Positions 44,886 through 54,603 of a DNA stretch of 64,000 nt are shown piece by piece. The DNA comes from Pseudomonas indica NBRC 103045. GTDB taxonomy: Bacteria; Pseudomonadota; Gammaproteobacteria; Pseudomonadales; Pseudomonadaceae. The position numbers were made by a program, and so were the translations under genes. Where the stretch lies: contig NZ_BDAC01000024.1 of the NCBI RefSeq assembly GCF_002091635.1, positions 1-64,000 on the forward strand, in the 5' to 3' direction. Under the pieces are notes generated by a model. It did not search any database, was not told the origin of the DNA, and saw only the letters and a program-made list of their open reading frames with translations. Within the stretch, counting starts at the first letter, position 1. The number at the start of each line of letters is the position of its first letter.

Positions 44886-45443
44886 ATGTCCACCCCTCCC
44901 GTCCGCGAACAATTTCTCGTCATCAGTGCCCTCGGCGCCAACCCCATGGAGCTGACCAACGTACTGTGCCGCGCCAGCCAGGAGAACCGCTGCGCGGTGG
45001 TGAGCAGCCGCCTGACCCGGCACGGTGAGTACAGCGCCCTGATCCTTCAGGTGTCCGGCAGTTGGGATGCACTCGCGCGCCTGGAGACCAGCCTGCCGAC
45101 CCTGGCCAAGCGTCATTCGCTGACCATCAGCGTGAAGCGCAGCTCGGCGCTGGAAAGCCGCCCGCAATCGCTGCCCTACGTCGCCTACGTGAGCGCCGCC
45201 TACCGCCCGGACATCCTCAACGAGCTGTGCCAGTTCTTCATCGATCACCGGGTGGAACTGGAGAGCCTCACGTGCGACACCTACCAGGCCCCGCAGACCG
45301 GCGGCACCATGCTCAACGCCACCCTCACCGTGACCCTGCCGCCGGGCACCCAGATCAGTTGGCTGCGCGATCAGTTCCTGGACTTCGCCGACGCGCTGAA
45401 CCTGGATGCCCTGATAGAGCCCTGGCGCCCGCAGAACCCATAA
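44886..45443 (+). CDS. gcvR: Glycine cleavage regulator GcvR, two ACT domains
   Basis: A 185-residue protein with two ACT domains (FLVISALGANPMELTNVLCRASQEN near the N-terminus; VAYVSAAYRPDILNELCQFF in the second half). GcvR homologues antagonise GcvA in E. coli; in Pseudomonas, located between dapA and bcp, its partner is unproven. Divergent from dapA. Confidence 0.82.
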   Translation: MSTPPVREQFLVISALGANPMELTNVLCRASQENRCAVVSSRLTRHGEYSALILQVSGSWDALARLETSLPTLAKRHSLTISVKRSSALESRPQSLPYVAYVSAAYRPDILNELCQFFIDHRVELESLTCDTYQAPQTGGTMLNATLTVTLPPGTQISWLRDQFLDFADALNLDALIEPWRPQNP

Positions 45444-45453
45444 GGAGATTTTC

Positions 45454-45927
45454 ATGGCCGTCGCCCTCGACCAAGCCGTCGCCGACTTCACCGCCCAGGC
45501 CACCAATGGGCAGCAGGTATCGCTGTCAGCCCTCAAGGGCAAGCAGGTGGTGATCTACTTCTATCCCAAGGACAGCACCCCCGGTTGCACCACCGAAGGC
45601 CAGGGCTTCCGCGACCGGCACGCCGAGTTCGCTGCGGCCAATACGGTGATCTTCGGCGTTTCCCGCGACAGCCTGAGGTCTCACGAGAATTTCAAGTGCA
45701 AGCAGGAATTCCCGTTCGAGCTGATTTCCGATGCGGATGAATCGCTCTGCCAGTTGTTCGATGTGATCAAGCTGAAAAAGCTCTACGGCAAGGAGTACAT
45801 GGGTATCGACCGCAGCACTTTCCTGATCGACAAGGAAGGCGTCCTGCGCCAGGAATGGCGCGGGGTGAAAGTCCCCGGCCATGTCGATGCGGTACTCGCG
45901 GCCGCCCAGGCGCTGAACAAGGCCTGA
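45454..45927 (+). CDS. bcp: Thioredoxin-dependent peroxiredoxin Bcp
   Basis: A 157-residue PrxQ/Bcp peroxiredoxin: the peroxidatic cysteine sits in DSTPGCTTEGQGFRD. The resolving cysteine often found five residues later is absent, since threonine/glutamate residues follow, suggesting a 1-Cys or alternative resolving mechanism. AAGGAG precedes the start, ten bases after gcvR. Confidence 0.88.
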   Translation: MAVALDQAVADFTAQATNGQQVSLSALKGKQVVIYFYPKDSTPGCTTEGQGFRDRHAEFAAANTVIFGVSRDSLRSHENFKCKQEFPFELISDADESLCQLFDVIKLKKLYGKEYMGIDRSTFLIDKEGVLRQEWRGVKVPGHVDAVLAAAQALNKA

Positions 45928-46489
45928 ACGCCCCATCGCTCGCCGGCCGCCCGGGCTGGCGAGAATCCTCCCTGCTCGTCATCATACGACCCGCTCCTAC
46001 CAGCAGAAGCGCTCGATGCCCTTCGACGCCCTTATACCATTGGCTCATTGACAGTCTTCCCCGTTGACAAACGGAAAAAGGGCTGACGATAATCCTCACA
46101 GTTGTACGATGACATATGACAAAAATAACAAGAACGAGACTTCGACAGCACTATGAAGCCCTTTTTCCTCGCTATTTCCGCACCCTCAAGGCAAACCGGA
46201 CGGCGTCCTGACCAGCATCGGACTCATCTGATGTCCACAGTGATCGGACGCCCTATCCGAACGCTCCGCATGACCCGCATCGCCACCACGGATCAACCGT
46301 TCCTGCCATGCGGATCGCTGCCCTCCAGTTTCGACGAATTCGCCGAAGGCCAACGGCCTGAAGCGAACGCCTGGCCGACACACCCCGGCCAGACCTGACG
46401 CCCTCAGCCAGGGCAACTCACACGTTCCTGTTCATGCGGGCCATGCCCGCAGGGGGACGGCTATCCGCAACTTGGGAGAAAAATAACAA
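45928..46489. other. Upstream region of the porin gene
   Basis: About 560 bases without a convincing gene. CTCGCCGGCC/GGCTGGCGAG (about 45938-45962) may end the bcp transcript. An 81-codon frame starting at 46153 has no ribosome site and unusual composition and is not called. Confidence 0.55.
46064..46093 (+). promoter_or_regulatory. Candidate promoter for the OprD-family porin
   Basis: TTGACA (46064-46069) and GATAAT (46088-46093) with an 18-base spacer. Transcription from here would give a leader of about 390 bases. Confidence 0.55.
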
Positions 46490-47737
46490 ATGCCTTCACT
46501 CAAACCCCTGACCGGCGCCCTGCTCGCCGCTGGTGTCCTGACCCTCTCCACCTTGCCCCTCGCAGCCCAGGCCGAAGGCTTCATCGACGACACCAAAGTC
46601 AGCCTCAACCTGCGCAACTACTACATCAACCGCGACTTCCGCGACCCTAGCAACAGCCAAAGCCGTGCCGAAGAATGGACCCAGAGCTTCATTCTCAATG
46701 TCCAGTCCGGCTATACCCCCGGCCCGGTCGGTTTCGGCGTCGATGCCCTCGGTCTGTTCTCGGTCAAGCTCGATGGCGGCAAGGGCACCCGCGGCACCCA
46801 GCTCCTCCCGGTGCATGACGACGGCCGCCCCGCCGATGACTTCGGCCGCCTCGCCGTTGCCGCCAAGGCCAAGCTGAGCAAGACCGAGTTGAAGGTCGGC
46901 GAACTGTTCCCGGTGCTGCCGATCCTCCGCGCCGACGATGGTCGCTCGCTACCGCAGACCTTCCAGGGCGGCATGCTCACCTCCACCGAGATCGACGGCC
47001 TCACCCTGCATGCCGGCCAGATGCGCCAGACCAGCACCCGCAATGACGCCAGCATGGAAGACATGACCGCCTTCGGTGCCGCCTCCGACCGCTTCAACTA
47101 CCTCGGCGGCGAATACGCGTTCAACGACAAGCGCACCCTCATCGGGCTCTGGAATGCCGAACTGAAGGACATCTACAGCCAGCAGTATTTCAACGTCGTT
47201 CATAGCCAGCCTCTCGGCGACTGGACCCTCGGCGCCAACGTCGGCTATTTCATCGGCCGCGAGGATGGCAGCGAACTGGCCGGCGAACTGGACAACAAGA
47301 CCCTCTCCGGCCTGTTCTCCGCCAAGGTCGGCAGCCATGCCTTCTACGTCGGCCTGCAGAAGGTCAGCGGCGATAACGGCTGGATGCGCGTCGGCGGCAC
47401 CAGCGGCGGCACCCTCGGCAACGACAGCTTCAATTCCAGCTTCGACAACGCCGACGAACGCTCCTGGCAGGCGCGCTACGACTACAACTTCGCCGGCGTC
47501 GGTATTCCGGGGCTGGTCAGCATGATCCGCTACATCCACGGCGAGGACGTGGATGCCGGCGGCGTCGACGACGGCAAGGAATGGATTCGCGACTTCGAAC
47601 TGGCCTACACCGTGCAGGCCGGCCCGCTCAAGAACCTCAACGTCCGCTGGCGCAATTCCAGCGTCCGTCGCGATTGGAACAATAGCGACTTCGACGAGAA
47701 CCGCCTGATCTTCAACTACCCGCTGTCGATCCTGTAA
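46490..47737 (+). CDS. OprD family outer membrane porin
   Basis: A 415-residue protein. A signal peptide ending AAQAEG is followed by an 18-strand-type OprD barrel: FIDDTKVSLNLRNYYINRDF start, VGFGVDALGLFSVKLD, and a terminal strand ending FNYPLSIL. OprD channels import basic amino acids, small acids or peptides; the substrate here cannot be told. GGGAGAAAA precedes the ATG. No catabolic operon is adjacent. Confidence 0.88.
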   Translation: MPSLKPLTGALLAAGVLTLSTLPLAAQAEGFIDDTKVSLNLRNYYINRDFRDPSNSQSRAEEWTQSFILNVQSGYTPGPVGFGVDALGLFSVKLDGGKGTRGTQLLPVHDDGRPADDFGRLAVAAKAKLSKTELKVGELFPVLPILRADDGRSLPQTFQGGMLTSTEIDGLTLHAGQMRQTSTRNDASMEDMTAFGAASDRFNYLGGEYAFNDKRTLIGLWNAELKDIYSQQYFNVVHSQPLGDWTLGANVGYFIGREDGSELAGELDNKTLSGLFSAKVGSHAFYVGLQKVSGDNGWMRVGGTSGGTLGNDSFNSSFDNADERSWQARYDYNFAGVGIPGLVSMIRYIHGEDVDAGGVDDGKEWIRDFELAYTVQAGPLKNLNVRWRNSSVRRDWNNSDFDENRLIFNYPLSIL

Positions 47738-47770
47738 GACCCCGCTTCGCTCCTGTGTTTACGGCATTTG

Positions 47771-47797
47771 GCCCGTCCTTGCGACGGGCTTTTTTTT
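47771..47797 (+). terminator. Intrinsic terminator of the porin gene
   Basis: GCCCGTC-CTTGC-GACGGGC followed by eight T, about 33 bases after the stop codon. Confidence 0.93.
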
Positions 47798-47843
47798 GCA
47801 GGAGCTGTTCTGCTGAGGGATGGCTTTTGGGGCTGCCCTCGCC

Positions 47844-47918
47844 GGGCGAATGAATTCGCCCCTACAAGCGGTAGTCCACCTCCGCCCGCTTTTCGTAGGA
47901 GCCAGCTCTGCTGGCGAA
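47844..47918. repeat. REP pair
   Basis: 47844-47865 (inverse GTAGGGGCGAA type) and 47895-47918 (GTAGGAGCCAG type) lie between converging porin and transporter genes. Confidence 0.8.
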
Positions 47919-47943
47919 GGCTCTTTGCAGAACCTGATTGCCT

Positions 47944-48837
47944 TCACCCCCGCCCCGTCTGACGCCGCTGCCTCAACGCCACGGCAAGGCCGCTCAAGGC
48001 GATCACCGCCATGCCCAGCAAGGCACCGGCATCCGGTACGTGATCGAACAACAGGTAGCCGAGCAACCCGGCGAAGAGGATCTGCCCATAGCTGAACGGC
48101 GCCAGCAGCACCGGCGAGGCATAAAGAAAGGCCCAGGTGAGCAGCATGTGCCCGGACAGGCCGATCACGCCCAGGGCCGCCATGCCGAGAATATGGCCGG
48201 GAGAGGCCGTCTCCCAGAAGAACGGCAACAGCAGGCTGGTGCCCAGGGTGCCGATCACTCCGGTGATCAGGTTGGTAGTCGCGGCATCGTCCGTGCCCGC
48301 AATCCGCCGGGTGATCAGTTGGTAAAGCCCGAAGCAGGTCGCCGAACCCAGCGGGAACAACATCGCCGGCGTCATCAGGCCGCCGCCCGGGCGGACGATG
48401 ATCAGCACGCCGAGGAACCCTGCGCCGACGGCGACCCATTGACCACGGGTCGCCCGCTCGCCCAGCAACGGCACCGCCAGTACCGTGACCAGCAACGGCG
48501 CCAGGAAGTTGATCGCCGTCGCCTCGCCCAATGGCAGATAGCGCAGCCCGCTGATGAACAGCATGCTGGTGGCAAACAGGCACAGCCCGCGCAGCCCCTG
48601 CAGCAGCGGCCGCTTGCTGCGCAACAGACCAAGCCCACGGCGCGGTAGCAGCACGCCGGCCAGCAGCAGGGTGTGCACCGCATAACGGAACCACACCAGC
48701 ATCACCACGCTGTGAAAAGCGGACAGGTATTTCGACAGACTATCGAGCACGGCGAACAGCAATACCGCCGCGCTGATCAAGAGGATACCCAGGAGCGGAT
48801 GCGGAGCACCGCTCGGGGATGGAAGACGCAGGATCAT
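47944..48837 (-). CDS. EamA/DMT family transporter
   Basis: A 297-residue inner-membrane protein with ten predicted helices in two EamA repeats (FAVLDSLSKYLS; then FPLGSATCFGLYQLITRRI). Members export amino acids, nucleosides or other metabolites. The chosen start gives MILRLPSP, but no ribosome site lies before it; an in-frame start at 48948 would add 37 polar residues. Confidence 0.82.
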   Translation of the reverse strand: MILRLPSPSGAPHPLLGILLISAAVLLFAVLDSLSKYLSAFHSVVMLVWFRYAVHTLLLAGVLLPRRGLGLLRSKRPLLQGLRGLCLFATSMLFISGLRYLPLGEATAINFLAPLLVTVLAVPLLGERATRGQWVAVGAGFLGVLIIVRPGGGLMTPAMLFPLGSATCFGLYQLITRRIAGTDDAATTNLITGVIGTLGTSLLLPFFWETASPGHILGMAALGVIGLSGHMLLTWAFLYASPVLLAPFSYGQILFAGLLGYLLFDHVPDAGALLGMAVIALSGLAVALRQRRQTGRG

Positions 48838-48963
48838 GAGGAAAGGCTCGGACTTGGCGCTGGCGCGCCTGAAGACGTCCGTTATCGCATCTCCTGTCGG
48901 GAAAGAGAAGGCCAGCACGCGAATCGGTGTTGTGACCGTCCGCTCCAAGACTTGCCAATCCGT

Positions 48964-49379
48964 GTAGGGGCGAATTTATTCGCCCGTTTTGTCATGCGTG
49001 ATCCGGGGGTGATGCGTACGACTTAGCCCCTCCCCCCTCACCCCAACCCTCTCCCCAGAGGGGCGAGGGGGTAGTTCGTGTGCGGCTGCTGGTTCGTGCT
49101 GGGGCGAATTTATTCGCCTGTTTGTCATGCGTGATCCGGCGGTGATGCGTACGACCTAGCCCACCCCTCACCCCAGCCCTCTCCCCAGGGGGGCGAGGGG
49201 GTAGTTCGTGTGAGGCTGCTGGCCCGTGCTGGGGGCGAGTTTATTCGCCCATTTGTCATGCGGGATCTGGTAGTAATGCGTACGACTTAGCCCCCCCCTC
49301 ACCCCAGCCCTCTCCCCAGAGGGGCGAGGGGGCAGTTGGTGCGGGCGGCAATTCCGTGTAGGGGCGAATTTATTCGCCC
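48964..49379. repeat. Three-unit tandem repeat built from REP and CTCTCCC palindromes
   Basis: Units of about 130 bases start at 48964, 49098 and 49228, closed by a terminal REP at 49358-49379. Each unit holds a GGGGCGAATTTATTCGCC palindrome, a GTCATGCGTGATCC stretch, a GATGCGTACGAC stretch, and a CCCTCACCCC...CTCTCCCC / GGGGCGAGGGGG palindrome. Sequence identity between units is high. The array fills the space between the transporter and hpd genes and codes for nothing apparent. Confidence 0.88.
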
Positions 49380-49384
49380 GTTCG

Positions 49385-50461
49385 TCATGGCGTGGTCAGC
49401 ACGCCCCGGCGAATCTGGTCGCGTTCGATGGATTCGAACAGCGCCTTGAAGTTGCCTTCGCCGAAGCCGCTGTCGCCCTTGCGCTGAATGAACTCGAAGA
49501 ACACCGGGCCGAGCAGCGTTTCCGAGAAAATCTGCAGCAGCAACCGGCGCTCACCGTCTTCGGAGGTACCGTCGAGCAGGATGCCGCGCGACTTCAGCTC
49601 GTCCACCGGCTCGCCATGATTCGGCAGGCGGCCTTCGAGCATCTCGTAGTAAGTCTCCGGCGGCGCGGTCATGAAGCGGGTGCCACGGGCCTTGAGCGCA
49701 TCCCAGGTCTTGATCAGGTCATCGGTGAGGAAAGCCATATGCTGAATGCCTTCGCCGTTGAACTGCATCAGGAACTCTTCGATCTGCCCCGCTCCTTTCG
49801 ACGACTCCTCGTTCAGCGGGATACGAATCATGCCGTCCGGCGCAGTCATCGCCTTGGAGGTCAGACCGGTGTACTCGCCCTTGATGTCGAAGTAGCGAAT
49901 CTCGCGGAAGTTGAACAGCTTCTCGTAGAAATCGGCCCAGTAGGCCATACGCCCGCGGTATACGTTGTGGGTCAGGTGGTCGATGATCTTCAGGCCGGCC
50001 CCCACCGGATGGCGATCCACGCCGTCGAGGTAGACGAAATCGATGTCATAGATGGAGCTGCCTTCGCCGAAGCGGTCGATCAGGTACAGCGGCGCACCGC
50101 CGATGCCCTTGATCGCCGGCAGGCGCAGCTCCATCGGCCCGGTGGGCATCTCGATGGCCTGGGCGCCCAGCTCCAAGGCACGGTTGTAAGCTTTCTGCGC
50201 GTCCTTGACGCGGAACGCCATGCCGCATACCGACGGCCCATGCTCAGCCGCGAAGTAAGCGGCGTGACTCTTGCGTTCGCGGTTGACGATGGCGTTGATC
50301 TCACCCTGGCGGTACAGCGCCACGTCTTTGGAGCGGTGGTTCGCCACATGGGTGAAGCCCATGTGCTCCAGCACCGGCTCGATGACATTCGGGGTGGGCG
50401 AAGCGAATTCGATGAACTCGAAACCCATGAGGCCCATGGGATTTTCAAACAGGTCGGCCAT
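49385..50461 (-). CDS. hpd: 4-hydroxyphenylpyruvate dioxygenase
   Basis: A 358-residue iron(II) enzyme of tyrosine breakdown that makes homogentisate. Two vicinal-oxygen-chelate halves are seen; iron ligands are expected as histidine in IDHLTHNVY, histidine in GIQHMAF, and glutamate in FFEFIQRKG, all present. Length equals that of the well-studied Pseudomonas enzyme. The stop lies six bases from the tandem repeat. Homogentisate genes are not in the window. Confidence 0.94.
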   Translation of the reverse strand: MADLFENPMGLMGFEFIEFASPTPNVIEPVLEHMGFTHVANHRSKDVALYRQGEINAIVNRERKSHAAYFAAEHGPSVCGMAFRVKDAQKAYNRALELGAQAIEMPTGPMELRLPAIKGIGGAPLYLIDRFGEGSSIYDIDFVYLDGVDRHPVGAGLKIIDHLTHNVYRGRMAYWADFYEKLFNFREIRYFDIKGEYTGLTSKAMTAPDGMIRIPLNEESSKGAGQIEEFLMQFNGEGIQHMAFLTDDLIKTWDALKARGTRFMTAPPETYYEMLEGRLPNHGEPVDELKSRGILLDGTSEDGERRLLLQIFSETLLGPVFFEFIQRKGDSGFGEGNFKALFESIERDQIRRGVLTTP

Positions 50462-50821
50462 GATCGGCTCCTAACTGACAGACAAGGCAAAGGGTGTGGA
50501 CGGTCAATGCCTGGTCAGCGGCGGCGCACAGGAAATCCCCCGCACGCTGCGGGCGAGGTAGTCGCCCATGATCAATTGGAAACCGAGGATTTTCATGCGT
50601 GCGATGCTGCGCGGAAGCCACACGGGAATGCCGGCCGGCAGCCCCGAATGAAGAAAGAACCATAAGGAAGAGGAAAGTTCATGACCTGTCCGCGCGCAAG
50701 GTGGACGCCCGATGATGAGCGCCTCGTTTTTGTTTTTGCGTAAACCAGTTACGTAAAACGAAATCTGCGGGAGTTGTCGCCCCATGTCAAGCACAGCGGA
50801 TCGCGCTCGCTAGGGCCGAAT
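50462..50821. other. Upstream region of hpd
   Basis: No gene is supported. CGTAA (50739-50743) and TTACG (50749-50753) form a small inverted repeat, loosely like TyrR/PhhR-type boxes that control aromatic amino acid genes; this is a weak match. A GGGCCGAATTCATTCGCCC-like degenerate REP lies at 50811-50831. Confidence 0.4.
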
Positions 50822-50831
50822 TCATTCGCCC
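50811..50831 (-). repeat. Degenerate REP overlapping the LysR gene stop
   Basis: TAGGGCCGAATTCATTCGCCC. The minus-strand reading GGCGAATGA provides the last codons and stop of the LysR gene. Confidence 0.6.
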
Positions 50832-51739
50832 TCTCGAGAAACCTCGCCCCACTTCAAATCCAGCCGAGCCGCCAGCAGGGTATCGGCGAGCGCCTGTGCG
50901 GCGACGGAAAGTTCGTGCCCCGGCTTGGTGAGGATACCCACCGGCCGCTCGATCACCGGGTCGCGCAGACGGATACAACGTGCACCCAGTTCGCGCATCT
51001 GCATCCGGCACAGCGCAGGCACGGCACTCACGCCCAGCCCGCTGCCGACCATCCGTCCAACCGTGGCGAGTTGGTGGCTTTCGAACACCACCGGCAACTT
51101 CAGCCCTCTCTCCCGCAGGTGCTCCTCGAGCATGACACGCACGGTTGAAGGCCGCTGCAGTGTGACGAACGGCTGCTCCAGCAGCTCCGCCCAACCCACC
51201 TCCTCGCGCTCCGCGAGAGCGGAATCGAGCGGCACCACGGCAACGAAACGATCGACGTAGAGCGGCATGAAGCTCAGCGGCGTGCTCGGCTCCGGCTCGA
51301 AGGCGATCCCCAGCTCCACGTGGCGGTCGCGAACCATCTCGATGACCTGCTCGTTGATCACGTCGTTGACCGTCACGCCGATACGCGGATAGCGCGCCCG
51401 GAAGTCCTTGAGGATCGGCGGCAGCAGGTTGCCGGCGAAGGACGGCATGGCCGCCAGGGCAACGCGCCCCTGGCGCAGGGTGAAGCGCTGGCGCAGCTCG
51501 TCTTCGGCGTTGTCCCATTCGGCCAACAGACGCCGCGCCAGCGGCACCAAGGCCTCACCTTCCGGCGTCAGGCTGACGGCACGGGTAGTGCGGCTGAACA
51601 GGCGCCCACCGAGGCTGTCTTCCAGCGCCTTGATCGTCAGGCTCAGGGCCGACTGCGACAGGTGCAACCGCTCGCAGGCCTGGGCGAAGCTGAGGGTTTG
51701 CGCCACAGCCAGAAAGGCACGGAGCTGTTTGACGGTCAT
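50822..51739 (-). CDS. dhcR: LysR family regulator (DhcR-like)
   Basis: A 305-residue regulator. The N-terminal winged helix (LRAFLAVAQTLSFAQACERLHLSQSALSLTIKALE) and periplasmic-binding-protein-like effector domain are normal. It is divergent from the CoA-transferase/thiolase operon, as in the dhcR-dhcAB-atoB locus I recall from P. aeruginosa, so it probably activates that operon in response to a short 3-keto acid. Its last residues are encoded by a REP. Confidence 0.75.
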   Translation of the reverse strand: MTVKQLRAFLAVAQTLSFAQACERLHLSQSALSLTIKALEDSLGGRLFSRTTRAVSLTPEGEALVPLARRLLAEWDNAEDELRQRFTLRQGRVALAAMPSFAGNLLPPILKDFRARYPRIGVTVNDVINEQVIEMVRDRHVELGIAFEPEPSTPLSFMPLYVDRFVAVVPLDSALAEREEVGWAELLEQPFVTLQRPSTVRVMLEEHLRERGLKLPVVFESHQLATVGRMVGSGLGVSAVPALCRMQMRELGARCIRLRDPVIERPVGILTKPGHELSVAAQALADTLLAARLDLKWGEVSREGE

Positions 51740-51760
51740 GGAGAGCCTCAGCGACTATTC

Positions 51761-51773
51761 GATTTATCAAATC
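51761..51773. promoter_or_regulatory. Candidate LysR operator
   Basis: GATTTATCAAATC is a perfect palindrome of GATTT/AAATC with a three-base centre, in the A/T-rich space between the divergent LysR gene and the CoA-transferase operon. LysR boxes are typically of this dyad form. Confidence 0.5.
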
Positions 51774-51864
51774 AATACTTTTGAAAATTCAACTTAACAA
51801 ATAAGTCCTGCCACGGAAAACTCCCTCGCACGCACCCACCGCCCAACAATAAGAGGAAACACCG

Positions 51865-52563
51865 ATGGCAGGTTTCGACAAGCGCGTGAGTACCTACGCC
51901 GAAGCCCTGGAGGGCCTGGAGGACGGCATGACCGTCCTGGCCGGCGGGTTCGGCCTCTGCGGCATCCCTGAAAACCTCATCGCCGAAATCAAACGCAAAG
52001 GCACCCGCGGCCTGACCGTGGTCTCCAACAACTGCGGCGTCGATGGCTTCGGTCTCGGCGTGCTGCTGGAAGACCGGCAGATCCGCAAGATGATCGCCTC
52101 CTATGTCGGCGAAAACGCCCTGTTCGAGCAGCAGTTGCTCAACGGCGAGCTGGAAGTGGAACTGACGCCGCAAGGTACCCTGGCGGAGAAGATGCGTGCC
52201 GGCGGCGCTGGTATCCCGGCCTTCTACACTGCCACCGGCCACGGCACACCGGTCGCCGAAGGCAAGGAAGTACGCGAGTTCGGCGGCCGTCGCTACATCC
52301 TCGAACACGCCATTACCGGCGACTTCGCCATCGTCAAGGGCTGGAAGGCCGACCGCTACGGCAACGTCGTCTATCGCCATACCGCGCAGAACTTCAACCC
52401 GCTGGCTGCCACCGCCGGGAAGATCACCGTGGTGGAAGTGGAGGAAATCGTCGAGCCCGGCGAACTGGACCCGAGCCAGATCCACACTCCCGGCATCTAC
52501 GTCGACCGCATCATCTGCGGCACCTTCGAGAAGCGCATCGAAAAGCGCACCGTCCGCAGCTGA
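51865..52563 (+). CDS. dhcA: 3-oxoacid CoA-transferase subunit A
   Basis: A 232-residue subunit. [16 protein letters not shown] near the start and the GAGIPAFYT motif are typical for SCOT/DhcA-type transferases that move CoA to acetoacetate or dehydrocarnitine. Followed by the B subunit, 20 bases later. The exact substrate is inferred from synteny only. Confidence 0.85.
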   Translation: MAGFDKRVSTYAEALEGLEDGMTVLAGGFGLCGIPENLIAEIKRKGTRGLTVVSNNCGVDGFGLGVLLEDRQIRKMIASYVGENALFEQQLLNGELEVELTPQGTLAEKMRAGGAGIPAFYTATGHGTPVAEGKEVREFGGRRYILEHAITGDFAIVKGWKADRYGNVVYRHTAQNFNPLAATAGKITVVEVEEIVEPGELDPSQIHTPGIYVDRIICGTFEKRIEKRTVRS

Positions 52564-52583
52564 CCGAACGAGAGGCATAGACC

Positions 52584-53243
52584 ATGGCACTTACCCGCGA
52601 ACAAATGGCCCAGCGCATCGCCCGCGAACTGCAGGACGGCTACTACGTCAACCTGGGCATCGGTATTCCCACCCTCGTCGCCAACTATGTCCCCGAGGGC
52701 ATGGAGGTGATGCTGCAATCGGAAAACGGCCTGCTCGGCATGGGCGCCTTCCCCACTGAGGACGAGATCGACGCCGACATGATCAACGCCGGCAAACAGA
52801 CGGTCACCGCCCGTGTCGGCGCTTCCATCTTCAATTCCGCCGAATCCTTCGCCATGATTCGTGGAGGCCACGTAGACCTGACCGTGCTCGGCGCCTTCGA
52901 AGTGGACGTGATGGGCAACATCGCGTCCTGGATGATCCCCGGCAAGCTGGTGAAAGGCATGGGCGGCGCCATGGACCTGGTGGCCGGCGCGGAGAACATC
53001 ATCGTAGTGATGACCCACGCCTCCAAGGACGGCGAGTCGAAGCTGCTGCCACGCTGCACCCTGCCGCTGACCGGCGCCGGCTGCATCAAGCGCGTGCTCA
53101 CCGACCTCGCCTACCTGGAGATCGAGAACGGCGCCTTCTTCCTCCGGGAGCGCGCGCCAGGTGTTAGTGTGGAGGAAATCCGGGCCAGGACCGCCGGTGA
53201 GCTGGTGATCCCCGACCACGTACCGGAAATGCAATTCGACTGA
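52584..53243 (+). CDS. dhcB: 3-oxoacid CoA-transferase subunit B
   Basis: A 219-residue subunit. The catalytic glutamate is expected in the SENGLLGMG motif near residue 51; [10 protein letters not shown] and [10 protein letters not shown] motifs are present. It forms an A2B2-type complex with the preceding product. Confidence 0.87.
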   Translation: MALTREQMAQRIARELQDGYYVNLGIGIPTLVANYVPEGMEVMLQSENGLLGMGAFPTEDEIDADMINAGKQTVTARVGASIFNSAESFAMIRGGHVDLTVLGAFEVDVMGNIASWMIPGKLVKGMGGAMDLVAGAENIIVVMTHASKDGESKLLPRCTLPLTGAGCIKRVLTDLAYLEIENGAFFLRERAPGVSVEEIRARTAGELVIPDHVPEMQFD

Positions 53244-53253
53244 TCCTTTTCGT

Positions 53254-53276
53254 CGAGCCTCGCCCTGCGAGGCTCG
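53254..53276 (+). promoter_or_regulatory. Intercistronic hairpin dhcB-atoB
   Basis: CGAGCCTCGC-CCT-GCGAGGCTCG, ten perfect pairs without a T-run. It may protect the upstream mRNA. Confidence 0.55.
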
Positions 53277-53295
53277 CGCCTTCTGGAGAGACGCA

Positions 53296-54477
53296 ATGAA
53301 AGACGTCGTTATCGTCGCCGCCACCCGTACCGCCATCGGCAGTTTCCAGGGCTCGCTGGCGAACATCCCCGCCCCGGAACTCGGTGCGGCCGTCATCCGT
53401 CGCCTGCTGGAACAGACCGGCCTGGACGGCGCGCAGGTGGACGAAGTCATCCTCGGCCAGGTGCTCACCGCCGGCTCGGGTCAGAACCCGGCGCGCCAGG
53501 CGGCGATCCAGGCCGGCCTGCCCCATATCGTCCCGGCGCTGACCTTGAACAAGGTCTGCGGCTCCGGCCTTAAGGCACTGCACCTGGCGGCCCAGGCGAT
53601 CCGCTGCGGCGACGCCGAGGTGATCGTCGCCGGCGGTCAGGAAAACATGAGCCTGTCGCCCTACGTGCTGCCGAAGGCCCGCACCGGGCTGCGCATGGGT
53701 CATGCCCAACTGGTCGACAGCATGATCACCGATGGTCTGTGGGACGCCTTCAACGACTACCACATGGGCATCACCGCCGAGAACCTGGTGGACAAATACG
53801 GCATCGCCCGTGAAGAACAGGACGCCTTCGCCGCCGCCTCGCAACAAAAAGCGGTAGCCGCCATCGAAGAAGGCCGTTTCAAGGATGAGATCACGCCGAT
53901 CCTGATCCCTCAGCGCAAGGGTGACCCGTTGGCCTTCGACACCGACGAGCACCCGCGCCCGGATACCAGCGCAGCCAGCCTCGCCAAGCTGAAGCCGGCC
54001 TTCAAGAAGGACGGCAGCGTGACCGCCGGCAACGCCTCCAGCCTCAACGACGGCGCCGCCGCCGTCCTGATGATGAGCGCCGACAAAGCCGCCGCCCTGG
54101 GCCTGTCGGTACTGGCGCGGATCAAGGCCTACGCCAACGCGGGCGTCGACCCGGCGATCATGGGTATCGGGCCGGTCTCGGCCACCCGCCGCTGCCTGGA
54201 GAAAGCCGGCTGGTCCCTGGACCAACTGGACCTGATCGAAGCCAACGAAGCCTTCGCCGCCCAGTCGCTGGCAGTCGGCAAGGAACTGGGTTGGGACGCC
54301 GCCAAGGTCAACGTGAATGGCGGCGCCATCGCCCTCGGCCATCCCATCGGCGCGTCCGGCTGCCGCGTACTGGTGACGCTGCTGCATGAAATGATCAAGC
54401 GCGACGCGAAGAAGGGTCTGGCCACCCTCTGCATCGGCGGCGGCCAGGGCGTGGCCCTGGCGATCGAGCGCGACTGA
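53296..54477 (+). CDS. atoB: Acetyl-CoA acetyltransferase (thiolase)
   Basis: A 393-residue thiolase. Catalytic residues are visible: cysteine in [11 protein letters not shown] (about residue 88), histidine in [14 protein letters not shown], and the last cysteine in CIGGGQGVA. It splits acetoacetyl-CoA formed by the transferase into two acetyl-CoA. GGAG precedes ATG 53296. Confidence 0.92.
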   Translation: MKDVVIVAATRTAIGSFQGSLANIPAPELGAAVIRRLLEQTGLDGAQVDEVILGQVLTAGSGQNPARQAAIQAGLPHIVPALTLNKVCGSGLKALHLAAQAIRCGDAEVIVAGGQENMSLSPYVLPKARTGLRMGHAQLVDSMITDGLWDAFNDYHMGITAENLVDKYGIAREEQDAFAAASQQKAVAAIEEGRFKDEITPILIPQRKGDPLAFDTDEHPRPDTSAASLAKLKPAFKKDGSVTAGNASSLNDGAAAVLMMSADKAAALGLSVLARIKAYANAGVDPAIMGIGPVSATRRCLEKAGWSLDQLDLIEANEAFAAQSLAVGKELGWDAAKVNVNGGAIALGHPIGASGCRVLVTLLHEMIKRDAKKGLATLCIGGGQGVALAIERD

Positions 54478-54484
54478 GGCCCAC

Positions 54485-54521
54485 GGCTTGCGATGTGCGA
54501 CACGTCGCAAGCCATTCTTTT
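54485..54521 (+). terminator. Terminator of the CoA-transferase/thiolase operon
   Basis: GGCTTGCGA (54485-54493) pairs with TCGCAAGCC (54505-54513), followed by ATTCTTTT. Confidence 0.75.
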
Positions 54522-54603
54522 CGTTCCTCCTGTCGATCCGGCTCCCTGCCGAACGACTACCTTTCAATCGCAGCCCATTGCCGCGACGACAAGGAGGAAC
54601 GCC

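Noticed and set aside
46153-46398. 81-codon frame upstream of the porin
   Set aside because: No Shine-Dalgarno site, composition unlike a gene, and it lies in the probable leader.
48964-49379. Possible CRISPR array
   Set aside because: Whole 130-base units repeat including the intervening sequence; there are no unique spacers and no cas genes.
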